Assembly (NCBI GenBank): GCA_029934845.1
Contig: JAOZLN010000115.1
Location: 1-7,655 of the forward strand
DNA from: Candidatus Sabulitectum sp.
Lineage (GTDB): Bacteria; Fermentibacterota; Fermentibacteria; Fermentibacterales; JCC-6
Reading direction: 5' to 3'
DNA length: 7,655 bases
This document shows, piece after piece, positions 1 through 6,390 of this stretch. The position numbers and the translations under genes were made by a program. Numbering within the stretch: the first letter of the stretch is position 1; every line of letters starts with the position of its first letter. Under the pieces are notes generated by a model that was given only the letters and a program-made list of their open reading frames with translations, had not been told where the DNA came from and did no database searches.

Positions 1-40
1 GATTATGGAAATTTGGAACAGTCTGCATGTGTTGAAGGTT

Positions 41-304
41 TCAGCGAGGAGAATCAAGAATTTTCTTCAGGGACACAACTTTGGAGGGATCTGCGTCAGC
101 GTATTCAGCAAGTCGTTCCAGTTCGTGTTCATCTGCGGGTATTCTGCCAATTCTCACAATTGTATTTGTTTCTCTGTGTCGAATAAGAAGATTCTTCCAC
201 TCGTACTGTGATGGATATTCTGAAGCAAGTTTTTCGGTTGCCTGCCCCACAACCTCAGAGAAAGCAATCCGGTCTTCAGGCGGGTCGATGGGAGTGAACT
301 GCAA
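41..304 (-). CDS. C-terminal fragment of the LpxL-type acyltransferase, beyond a premature TGA
   Basis: These 87 codons can be opened from a TTG at 302-304, but they lie in exactly the same frame as the upstream acyltransferase ORF, separated only by TGA-TTC-AGC. The piece begins QFTPIDPPEDR and contains EYPSQYEWKNLL, which resembles the C-terminal part of LpxL/HtrB-family acyltransferases, where a 'P..W.W' stretch ends the catalytic domain. It then runs on into a charged tail ending in KKILDSPR. There is no signal peptide or membrane segment, and no convincing ribosome binding site before the TTG. I read it as the detached C-terminus of one ancestral protein rather than an independent gene. 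It would be expressed only if the TGA is read through, or if it is a sequencing error. A gene caller may list it as a separate small hypothetical protein. Confidence 0.5.
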   Translation of the reverse strand: MQFTPIDPPEDRIAFSEVVGQATEKLASEYPSQYEWKNLLIRHRETNTIVRIGRIPADEHELERLAEYADADPSKVVSLKKILDSPR

Positions 305-310
305 GCTGAA

Positions 311-313
311 TCA
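311..313 (-). other. Premature in-frame TGA codon within the acyltransferase
   Basis: On the minus strand the codons read AAC ATG TGA TTC AGC TTG CAG TTC. The frame continues without another stop for 90 more codons that look like the family's C-terminus. TGA also ends other genes here (4067-4069, 2649-2651, 7502-7504), so a general TGA-to-amino-acid recoding is unlikely. A single change from TGG, CGA, AGA or GGA would create it. TTCAG and CTGAA downstream can pair over about 36 bases, but the inside has no good apical stem, so a selenocysteine insertion element is not convincing. Confidence 0.85.
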
Positions 314-1027
314 CATGTTAAAAGTTTGTGAACAGGAGGCAAGAATAACTGCACAGCCGGTTCTCTTCCAGAGTTTCCATGGTGCTGAAGGCACAAGCAC
401 TGGAACACCGAAGTTGTTTATCCATGTTCCGCCGGGGCCACCGTAGGCTGTGGAAGCGTAATGAATGATTCTTCCTGCTTGAAGGGTTCTGTACATCCAT
501 CTGGGATTCTCGTCAGGGAAATGAAGGTTGTTCCACTTTCTGCCGATACCCAGCCTGCAATCACGGGCATACTGAGGCATATCGCTGTATCTGCTTGTGA
601 TCACATCAACAGGATAGCCCTCCATGCCCAGGATCACATGGAGACTTCTTTCGTCTCCGAAGTGGGGGACGAGAAGAAGAAGTCCCTTTCCCTTTGCGAT
701 TGCGTTATCAAGATGTTCTCTGCCTGTCCATGAGATATTTTCTTCAATATCTGCGTACACTTTGCTTTTTAAGTAGAAGAGAGCGAACAGATTTCTTTCG
801 TGTACTCTCCAGTAGCCAGCCAGTACACTGTTTCTCCATTTCCGATCTTTGCTGGGAAAGATGCGTTTCAGGTGGTCATTGTAAAGATTGTTTCTGGAAG
901 AAGACAAAGCACCGCGCAGAGCCGACACCATATTGGATATTCGTTCAACGCGTGAACCTGTACCAGCCAGCTTTACCCAGACTGCGATAAAGCGATAGTA
1001 CAGTGATGACAAGCCGGATGCTTTCAT
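311..1027 (-). pseudogene. LpxL/HtrB-like lipid acyltransferase, interrupted by an in-frame TGA (N-terminal 238 aa)
   Basis: The protein resembles the lysophospholipid/lipid A biosynthesis acyltransferase family, inner-membrane enzymes that move an acyl chain onto a lipid A precursor or similar glycolipid. Family-like landmarks are a basic N-terminal region with a hydrophobic stretch near residues 8-20, the segment GKGLLLLVPHFGDERSL at 113-129 around the expected catalytic histidine H122, 'RTLQAGRIIHYAS' at 180-192 (family: a 'L..G..v.y..D' block), and PVLVPSAPWKLWKRTGCAVI at 209-228. The ATG at 1025-1027 has a purine-rich GAAGGG five bases upstream. The ORF stops after ...SQTFNM. With the following codons in the same frame the product would be about 328 aa, close to the roughly 300 aa usual for LpxL. 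The family HX4(D/E) motif is not exact: the acid E126 lies four, not five, residues after H122. The family call is fairly secure; the substrate is unknown. Confidence 0.7.
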
Positions 1028-1257
1028 TGCTTCCCTTCTTTTTCAGAAAATGAAATCTAGCACTTCAGTTGGCTGATGTCAGTTCCCTGGGATTATTCAG
1101 TAAAATTCGAATACAGATATATCCCTTTTCCGGATGATGTGTTCGATATTTCTTTAATGCTTGAGACTGTGATCAATACATCTGGAATATTTATTGATAG
1201 ACGAAGAAAGGAAGGGACAGACAGAAACTATGAGGATAATCTTCACAGGATAAGAAG
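1028..1257. other. Gene-free gap between the acyltransferase and the beta-helix operon
   Basis: About 230 bases carry no convincing gene. Short ORFs on both strands here run into the neighbouring coding regions and have no family-like content. On the minus strand the gap follows the last gene of the CotH operon. I find no strong hairpin with a U-tract, only a short CTTC/GAAG pairing just after the stop. The right-hand gap therefore does not show clearly whether transcription ends, and the acyltransferase may have its own unrecognised promoter here. The only clear element is the GAAGGG (1033-1038) before its ATG. Confidence 0.6.
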
Positions 1258-2652
1258 CTACTGTCTCAGAACTGTGATTCTTCCAGTTAGAGAACTGTTT
1301 TCTCCGGAAATGCGTACTAAATAGATTCCGCTGGTGCTGTGCCACGAGATATCTATTGTGACACTTTTCCCGTTGTTGTTGTTGATCTGTTCTGCAAGAA
1401 TCCTTCTTCCGGAGAGATCATAGATCTCAAGAAGATCATAGTTTTTATCTCTGGGTATTACCACTGTTAAGGGGCCAGGGGTTGGATTGGGGTAGATGTA
1501 CAGCAGGTTGTCTTCAGGCCACTGCGGGCTTGACTGCCATCCGCTATTCTGTCCGTGATGATAACCCAGATCAACTACAGATGAATCTGTGACACTGTCA
1601 GTTCTGGTCCATGTGAGATCCAGATCATATGCTTCCGGAGAGTCGCCTCCGGAATTCACGCAGGGGCTGTCAAAGCTTTGTCCTGCTGCTGTCTGGCTTA
1701 GAAAGAAATCATCCACAAGAATTGGATCGGCAGAGAAGTTACCAGCTGTTCCTGTGGGATCCGGAAGATTGCCGTAGTTCCCATCGGGATTGCCCCATAC
1801 ACAATTAAAAGAAAATACCGGTTCTCCGCCGTCCTGTATGTAAAATGCAGGTCCTCTGTTGCCTGTAACTATGTTGTGGTGTACCTCTGGAGAGGAGCTT
1901 ACTCGGAAATACACTGCGCTGCCGGTGTTTTGAGCAAAGTTATCGTAGAAAGTGCAGAAGGAAATATCCGGATGAGAAAGGGCGTAGCAGTAGACTCCTC
2001 CACCGTCGTCATACGCACTGTTACCGGTGAAAAGGCAGTTGAATACTACCGGGGAGCAGTGATAGCAGAAGATAGAACCTCCATCGTCCCAGCATAGATT
2101 GTTCTGAAATCGACAGTGGGTCACAAATGCCTCTGAAGAGTAGAGATAAATGCCTGCTCCCGCAGATACGCATTCATTGCTCTGAAAATCACAGAACCGA
2201 ATCACCGGAGCACCCTTCCAGGAATAGATACCACCGCCGTTGTCTGCTTCACATTGTATGAATCTTGAGTGCTGTATCAGAGGGGAGCTGTGTTTAGTAT
2301 GAATCGCTCCACCGAAGGCGTCCACAGAGGCATATCCATCCAGAAAGGTGAAGCCTGAAATAACCATTGTAGTATCTATCTGACCGCTTGTACTGCAATC
2401 AATGTATATGATACTGTCGGAAAGGCTGTCTCCTGAAAGAACAACTGAGGAAGGCTCTGCGTTACTTCCAAGAAGCACTATTCCATTGTGGCTCTCTTCA
2501 ATAACAATAAGGTTTTCCCCGTTACCGTGATGGATGCCGGGCATGACCAGAACAGTATCTCCTGCAAGTGAAGAATCCAGAGCATCCTGAATGCTTTCGC
2601 CGGGGTAGACCACAGTGGTAAACCCTAGAATAACAGCGAGTATTGCCGTCAT
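1258..2652 (-). CDS. Secreted right-handed parallel beta-helix protein B with T9SS type A sorting domain
   Basis: This 464-aa protein has a short hydrophobic N-terminus (MTAILAVILGFTT), then a helix-capping segment VVYPGESIQDALD at 14-26. Beta-helix coils follow, each marked by a glycine-rich turn near residues 114, 140, 166, 191, 218 and 244 (FGGAI, NGGGI, AGAGI, DGGSI, DGGGV, TGSAV), which gives a period close to 26 residues. A cap follows, with DPTGTAGNFSADP at 298-310 and TRTDSVTDSSVVDLGYHH at 349-366. The C-terminus is a textbook Por sorting domain: YPNP at 387-390, IYDLSGRR at 410-417, GIYLVRI at 442-448. The ATG at 2652 is chosen over an upstream one at 2751 because it overlaps the previous stop as ATGA and places the hydrophobic segment at the N-terminus. 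The role is probably a surface or secreted adhesin or polysaccharide-binding protein; there is no identifiable enzyme active site. Confidence 0.85.
   Translation of the reverse strand: MTAILAVILGFTTVVYPGESIQDALDSSLAGDTVLVMPGIHHGNGENLIVIEESHNGIVLLGSNAEPSSVVLSGDSLSDSIIYIDCSTSGQIDTTMVISGFTFLDGYASVDAFGGAIHTKHSSPLIQHSRFIQCEADNGGGIYSWKGAPVIRFCDFQSNECVSAGAGIYLYSSEAFVTHCRFQNNLCWDDGGSIFCYHCSPVVFNCLFTGNSAYDDGGGVYCYALSHPDISFCTFYDNFAQNTGSAVYFRVSSSPEVHHNIVTGNRGPAFYIQDGGEPVFSFNCVWGNPDGNYGNLPDPTGTAGNFSADPILVDDFFLSQTAAGQSFDSPCVNSGGDSPEAYDLDLTWTRTDSVTDSSVVDLGYHHGQNSGWQSSPQWPEDNLLYIYPNPTPGPLTVVIPRDKNYDLLEIYDLSGRRILAEQINNNNGKSVTIDISWHSTSGIYLVRISGENSSLTGRITVLRQ
1909..2316 (-). repeat. Beta-helix coil repeats of protein B, about 78-bp period
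   Basis: Five to six degenerate coils of about 26 residues are recognisable by a Gly-rich turn followed by Ile/Val and often Tyr (GGAI, GGGIYSW, GAGIYLY, GGSIFCY, GGGVYCY, GSAVYF). The hydrophobic residue after the glycines falls at residues 117, 142, 168, 194, 220 and 247 of the protein. The repeat is seen at protein level, and the DNA has diverged. Confidence 0.75.
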
Positions 2653-4070
2653 GGCAGCATCACCACCTTTCCAGATGTGTTTCCTCCCGGCCAGGTGGCC
2701 ATGAACAGAACAAGCCCGCCTGGGAAATAGTTGTCCGGCTCCCACACCCATGATTCTCCACCAGTCATATACAAAGGATCTGTGGTGTGAATTCTGCGCC
2801 CGTTAATGTCAAATACATGAATCGTTACCGGGAGGGGTACGTTCCGGGAAAGAGTGATACCTGCAATGGTGGTGGCAGGTGAAGGTGTGATGATCATCGT
2901 TACCGTTTCCTCTGACAGCTCAGGATGAATTCCCGTTTGTTCGGTGGTAAAATGATGAAATCCCATATCAGCCACGGCTGTGTCGGGCAGGCTGTCTGTT
3001 CTTGTACTTAATCCGGAAACACAGGTGTTTCCAATTGCTGTGTGTCCGGCATTTACAGCTGGGCTGTTCTGTGGCTGTCCTGCAGGGAGTTGTGACAGAT
3101 TCAGATCTGAATCTGCAAACAAAGGGTCTTCGCTTATGTTTCCATCTGATCCTGTTGGGTCTTCCATACCATGATAATTGGCAAAGGTATTATTCCAGCA
3201 GCACACATGAGAAATGTACGGGATGTTTGCACTTATTACATTGATTCCACCTTTTCCCAGATTGGATGTTACTATGGAGGATACAACAGAAACAGAGTCA
3301 ATGGTATGAATCCGCATCCCGCCCCCATCGTCAAAGGCTTCATTTAAGTTAAGTGTAAGGAATGAGAAGTTTGAAGTTCCCTGTAGAACAGTAATGGCAC
3401 CGCCATCGTCTCCGGAGTAATTGTATTGGAAGAGTGCATTTGACAATTCAAGCATGCTCTGATATGCGTTCAGCCCTCCGCCATCATCCGAGCTGATATT
3501 TGAAATGAATTTTAGCATGTAACCGGTGAAATCACATGAATAAAGATCGATGCCACCACCTGTAACCAGTGCTTCATTATTGCTCAGGGTTGAATACTGT
3601 ACTTGAAGAATGCCTCCTTCAGCTCCTATTCCTCCGCCGATCAGAGCTGTATTGCCTGTAACAAGGCAGTTGCTTACAATCGCTTTTGATTCACTTGCTG
3701 AGATCCCGCCACCGTTAAAAGCACTTGTTCCTGTGGCGTTTCCTCCGGTGATAACCAGATTCTCAACAATAACAAATGAATCGTGCGGGCCAATGAGGCT
3801 GAGAATACTTCTTTCAAGATTCTGCCCGTCCAGCACCGCTCTGTTGTTCTGTTCAGATGTGATGATCACGCCTGACTGCATGGGACCGGCAGTTAAGATC
3901 GACTGTTCCTCACTGCTGGTGTACACGCCGGGTGAGAGGAAAAGAGTATCTCCCTGGGATAGTGTAAGCAGGCTGTCTGATATATCATCGCCGGGATGCA
4001 CTGTTATGGTTGTACCCAGGGCATTGAAAGAGAGATACAGCAGAGGCAGAAAGAGAACAAATTTGATCAT
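2649..4070 (-). CDS. Secreted right-handed parallel beta-helix protein A with degenerate T9SS-type C-terminus
   Basis: The 473-aa protein starts with a clear signal peptide (MIKFVLFLPLLYLSFNALG, likely cleaved near residue 19-20), then ITVHPGDDISDSL at 22-34, the same helix cap as in the downstream gene. Glycine-turn coils occur near residues 120, 145, 171, 197, 223, 249 and 274, again about 26 residues apart. The cap region has DPTGSDGNISEDPLF at 304-318 and TRTDSLPDTAVADMGFHH at 356-373. The C-terminal 85 residues keep the sorting-domain fold outline (ITPSPATT at 394-401, FDINGRRI at 420-427, SGKVVML at the end), but PNP is replaced by PSP and the GIYLV strand by GGLVLFMA. The start overlaps the CotH-like stop as ATGA with no strong Shine-Dalgarno sequence, so translation is probably coupled. 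It is a paralog of its downstream neighbour. Function is unknown beyond surface export. Confidence 0.85.
   Translation of the reverse strand: MIKFVLFLPLLYLSFNALGTTITVHPGDDISDSLLTLSQGDTLFLSPGVYTSSEEQSILTAGPMQSGVIITSEQNNRAVLDGQNLERSILSLIGPHDSFVIVENLVITGGNATGTSAFNGGGISASESKAIVSNCLVTGNTALIGGGIGAEGGILQVQYSTLSNNEALVTGGGIDLYSCDFTGYMLKFISNISSDDGGGLNAYQSMLELSNALFQYNYSGDDGGAITVLQGTSNFSFLTLNLNEAFDDGGGMRIHTIDSVSVVSSIVTSNLGKGGINVISANIPYISHVCCWNNTFANYHGMEDPTGSDGNISEDPLFADSDLNLSQLPAGQPQNSPAVNAGHTAIGNTCVSGLSTRTDSLPDTAVADMGFHHFTTEQTGIHPELSEETVTMIITPSPATTIAGITLSRNVPLPVTIHVFDINGRRIHTTDPLYMTGGESWVWEPDNYFPGGLVLFMATWPGGNTSGKVVMLP
3237..3719 (-). repeat. Beta-helix coil repeats of protein A, about 78-bp period
   Basis: Seven degenerate coils are marked by NGGGI, IGGGI, TGGGI, DDGGGL, DDGGAI, DDGGGM and KGGI. 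The residue after the glycines falls at 123, 148, 174, 200, 226, 252 and 276. The period is 24-26 residues, mostly exactly 26. Four consecutive 26-residue steps make this an unusually regular ladder. Confidence 0.8.
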
Positions 4071-6229
4071 TGAGTACCCAATACGGTAATTTTTTCCGTT
4101 TGAAGGAAGCCCATGTTTCTTACTGCAACTAAATATACACCTGATGGAAGTGTACCGGTTTTCAAGGTAAATGAAGACACTCCAGCTTCAAGTTCCAGTA
4201 TCTCCGGGGTTAGCACAACTCTTCCGCAGATATCGTAAAGACAAACCTCAACAGCAACAGGTGCTATTGCTGTAAGCAGTATGGACAGGTCACCGTTAAG
4301 AGGTACAGGACCTGTGAGGGAAAAGTTGACGGCGCCGTGACCAGGACAATCTGAACACCAGTTTTCAGCAGAAAATGGGGTTCCTCCGAAAGAACCTGCC
4401 TCCCATGATGACGGGTATTGATTCGGGAGAGAAGTATCTACAAGAGCCAGAGTTGCCCCGTGTCCTGCTGCCTGCCATGGCCATGGGTCTTCAGCCAGGT
4501 AGGATACGCTGTCCACAGTATCCCCAACCGGGTCAATCAGGAGCAGATCATCTCCATTGTTGGAAAGATTGAAATTCAGCCACCATGATGGAGCTGGAAT
4601 AGTCTCGAACACATTGATGAAAGCAAATGAGTCTGAGCAGAATACAAGACATTGTTCCGGCTGGATGGTCAGATCACCAAGAGTGGTCAGATTGGTTCTG
4701 TTGTTGTCTCTTACAGACCATCCCTCAAGGCACAGGGGTTGATCATCGGTGTTGATCACCTCAAACCAGTCTCCAGGATCAAATTGAGGAGAACTCATAT
4801 AGTTGATCTCATTGATAACCAGATTTCCAGAGATCGCATAGTGGTCTTTGTATACTGAAAGTATGGGACCATTGTCCGATCGCTGTTCTACTCCATTCCG
4901 TGTGGCATATACCTGCAGCCAGAGGTTAGAGCCTGTGAAAGCTGCTGGAACTGTGTGGAATGTGTCAGAGGGAAATGCCTGGTACAAAACATCATCAGGA
5001 TTGGAAAAGAGGCTGTCAGGTGAAATGGCAAGCCGCCAGCTGCACTGGCTGCCTGCATTCAGCCAGGAAACTGTGATGTCTCCTGATGAATCTTCCTGTT
5101 CGCATATTCTGATGCTGAATGGAAGCGGCCACTGGTTAATCTGATTCACCACATTTAAGTATCTTGCTTCAGGCCAGTTATCCAGATTCTCTATTTCGTT
5201 CCAGAACTGATCCATTGTGTAATCCCTGAAGGGGTCAGCTTCCACAAGAGGGGCTATCAGGCTGGCAAGAGAATCAATCGTATTGTTGCTGGAGAAATCC
5301 AGAATAAGCGGATATTGTCTCTGCATCTCTGCGAAAAGCTCATTTCTAATGGCTGCATCGCACCACATGCGCCATATCAGGGTATTGCGTCTGTTCCCGT
5401 TATTGCTCGAGTTCTTGTGGTAAGAGAATTCAGGGCCGTACTTCCACCAGGTTCTATCCATGTCCCAGGTCATGTATCTCCAGCGGCCCGATTCACCTGT
5501 TTCGTCCAGAATAAGCAGATAGTTGTGGTAGTAGGTGCTTCCATTACCGAGAAGCACATTTGCAGCAACAGATGAAAGAAGGTCTGAATAGTGGAATCTT
5601 TCCTGGAGCTGTTCACGGAAAATTTCCTCGGGACAGAGCCTGAGCCAGTAAAGCAGCAGCAGGAAGTCGTCCCATGGCTGAAATTCGTGAGTTTTTTTTG
5701 TGTACGGTTCCAGTTCATCTACCTGGTCAAGAGTGGTGTAGCGGTCGGTACACTTGTATATCACAGCCTCATCCGGAAGAGTTGTGCTTAACAGAAAATC
5801 TGAATCAACATCTTCCACGGACAGGTATGCGCCTTGTGTCTCTCCGTTAAAAACAACTTCGATCAGATGTACTTCAGGCACGATCTGCCCTATGTGATCG
5901 TAGTACATATAAGAAAGACACTCCCGCAGTTTTGTCCAGTCAAGATACTCTGCATTAAGATTCAGTTCATCATGGCCAAAGATGTAGATGCCTTCAACCA
6001 GTTCTACTTTGATTGATTTTTTAGGGTAGCTTCTGCTGGAAGCTCCCCTGATACGGAACTGGCAGTCATATGAGAACCCGTCATATGTGAGCTGGGCCGG
6101 TATATATATGTCAGCCCAGTAATTATCACATGCATATTCCCACTGGCTTTGTTCAAATTCAAGATGGAACTCCGGTATTGTATCCGGCCAGACAGGGCTT
6201 GAGATCAGTGAAACAAAGATCAACAGCAA
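4067..6229 (-). CDS. CotH-family kinase-like secreted protein with lamin-tail domain and T9SS sorting domain
   Basis: This 720-aa multidomain exported protein has a hydrophobic N-terminus (MLLIFVSLISSPVW). A CotH kinase-like domain (about 20-345) follows, with RIRGASSRSYPKKS at 59-72 (nucleotide-binding lysine region), GAYLSVEDVD at 133-142, HNYLLILDE at 235-243 and WDMDRTW at 255-261 (metal-binding acids). Then come an Fn3-like segment (about 370-450), a lamin-tail domain (about 468-580: LVINEINY, DWFEVIN, LEGWSVRDN) and a C-terminal sorting domain (about 635-720: LYDICGRVV, SGVYLVAV, EKITVL). CotH proteins use ATP to phosphorylate secretory or spore-coat proteins. Here a role on exported partners is inferred, the likeliest being the two beta-helix proteins encoded downstream. 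The TTG start is fixed by an in-frame TAA just upstream and AAGGGAAAGG six bases before it. The n-region lacks basic residues, which is odd for a signal peptide. Where many homologs have G-N-x-D, this one reads GNGS at 228-231. Confidence 0.85.
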   Translation of the reverse strand: MLLIFVSLISSPVWPDTIPEFHLEFEQSQWEYACDNYWADIYIPAQLTYDGFSYDCQFRIRGASSRSYPKKSIKVELVEGIYIFGHDELNLNAEYLDWTKLRECLSYMYYDHIGQIVPEVHLIEVVFNGETQGAYLSVEDVDSDFLLSTTLPDEAVIYKCTDRYTTLDQVDELEPYTKKTHEFQPWDDFLLLLYWLRLCPEEIFREQLQERFHYSDLLSSVAANVLLGNGSTYYHNYLLILDETGESGRWRYMTWDMDRTWWKYGPEFSYHKNSSNNGNRRNTLIWRMWCDAAIRNELFAEMQRQYPLILDFSSNNTIDSLASLIAPLVEADPFRDYTMDQFWNEIENLDNWPEARYLNVVNQINQWPLPFSIRICEQEDSSGDITVSWLNAGSQCSWRLAISPDSLFSNPDDVLYQAFPSDTFHTVPAAFTGSNLWLQVYATRNGVEQRSDNGPILSVYKDHYAISGNLVINEINYMSSPQFDPGDWFEVINTDDQPLCLEGWSVRDNNRTNLTTLGDLTIQPEQCLVFCSDSFAFINVFETIPAPSWWLNFNLSNNGDDLLLIDPVGDTVDSVSYLAEDPWPWQAAGHGATLALVDTSLPNQYPSSWEAGSFGGTPFSAENWCSDCPGHGAVNFSLTGPVPLNGDLSILLTAIAPVAVEVCLYDICGRVVLTPEILELEAGVSSFTLKTGTLPSGVYLVAVRNMGFLQTEKITVLGTQ

Positions 6230-6235
6230 TTTGCA

Positions 6236-6247
6236 CCTTTCCCTTCT
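6236..6247 (-). promoter_or_regulatory. Ribosome binding site deciding the TTG start of the CotH-like gene
   Basis: On the minus strand AGAAGGGAAAGG lies six bases before the TTG at 6227-6229. The frame upstream is closed by TAA at 6251-6253 and has no ATG or GTG in between, so the TTG is the best supported start. Confidence 0.6.
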
Positions 6248-6380
6248 TGATTACTTCAAACATACATAATTTCCCGGGTTTTGTTTTTTTTCGTCTAATT
6301 CGGCTTTACAATTGATACAGAGTCAGTCATTGCATAAATGATGTATTTATTGAATATTAACATCATGGGTCATAGAAAGA

Positions 6381-6385
6381 AAGGA
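6381..6385 (+). promoter_or_regulatory. Ribosome binding site of the first small-barrel gene
   Basis: AAGGA lies five bases before the ATG at 6391. It favours that ATG over the out-of-frame ATG at 6386, which would sit directly against the site. Confidence 0.55.
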
Positions 6386-6390
6386 ATGTT

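Larger units (their letters stand above)
6230..6390. promoter_or_regulatory. Divergent intergenic regulatory region
   Basis: About 160 AT-rich bases separate the leftward CotH operon from the rightward small-barrel operon and should hold promoters for both. On the minus strand TATGTTTG (6257-6264) fits the Bacteroidetes -7 element TAnnTTTG and would put transcription start near 6250, but no matching TTG is seen about 19 bases upstream of it. A perfect 6-base inverted repeat, ATAAAT-GATGT-ATTTAT, lies at 6334-6350 and could be an operator. A T8 run sits at 6284-6291. For the rightward genes only weak promoter-like boxes are visible (for example TTGATA at 6312-6317), so I make no firm call. Confidence 0.45.

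Noticed and set aside
1..40. A minus-strand ATG at 26-28, 12 bases after the acyltransferase stop, opening a frame to the window edge (MQTVPNFHN)
   Set aside because: It covers only nine codons, has no Shine-Dalgarno sequence, and gives nothing to identify. It could be the start of a next gene but cannot be supported.
311..313. TGA as selenocysteine
   Set aside because: The family has no known need for selenocysteine at this site, and the downstream pairing (TTCAG/CTGAA) lacks a proper apical stem-loop. It is kept only as a minor alternative.
1076..1345. Open frames on both strands across the gap (82 aa on plus, 63 aa on minus)
   Set aside because: Both run into the end of the beta-helix gene, have no ribosome binding site worth noting, and show no family-like composition.
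2653..2751. Extended start of beta-helix protein B at 2751 (33 extra residues)
   Set aside because: The extension overlaps the preceding gene, is arginine/histidine-rich, and would bury the hydrophobic leader. The ATGA overlap at 2649-2652 matches the other operon junction.
1909..3719. Regular repeats considered as a CRISPR array or DNA tandem repeat
   Set aside because: The periodicity is in the protein coils. The DNA units differ, and no identical repeats or spacers exist.
3610..4089. A 159-codon plus-strand frame antisense to beta-helix protein A, rich in proline
   Set aside because: It is the complement of glycine-rich beta-helix codons (GGN/CCN), explained entirely by the real gene on the other strand.
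6305..6338. A sigma-70 promoter for the rightward operon (TTTACA or TTGATA with CATAAA)
   Set aside because: The spacings come out at 22 and 15 bases with a poor -10 box, so it is not supportable.
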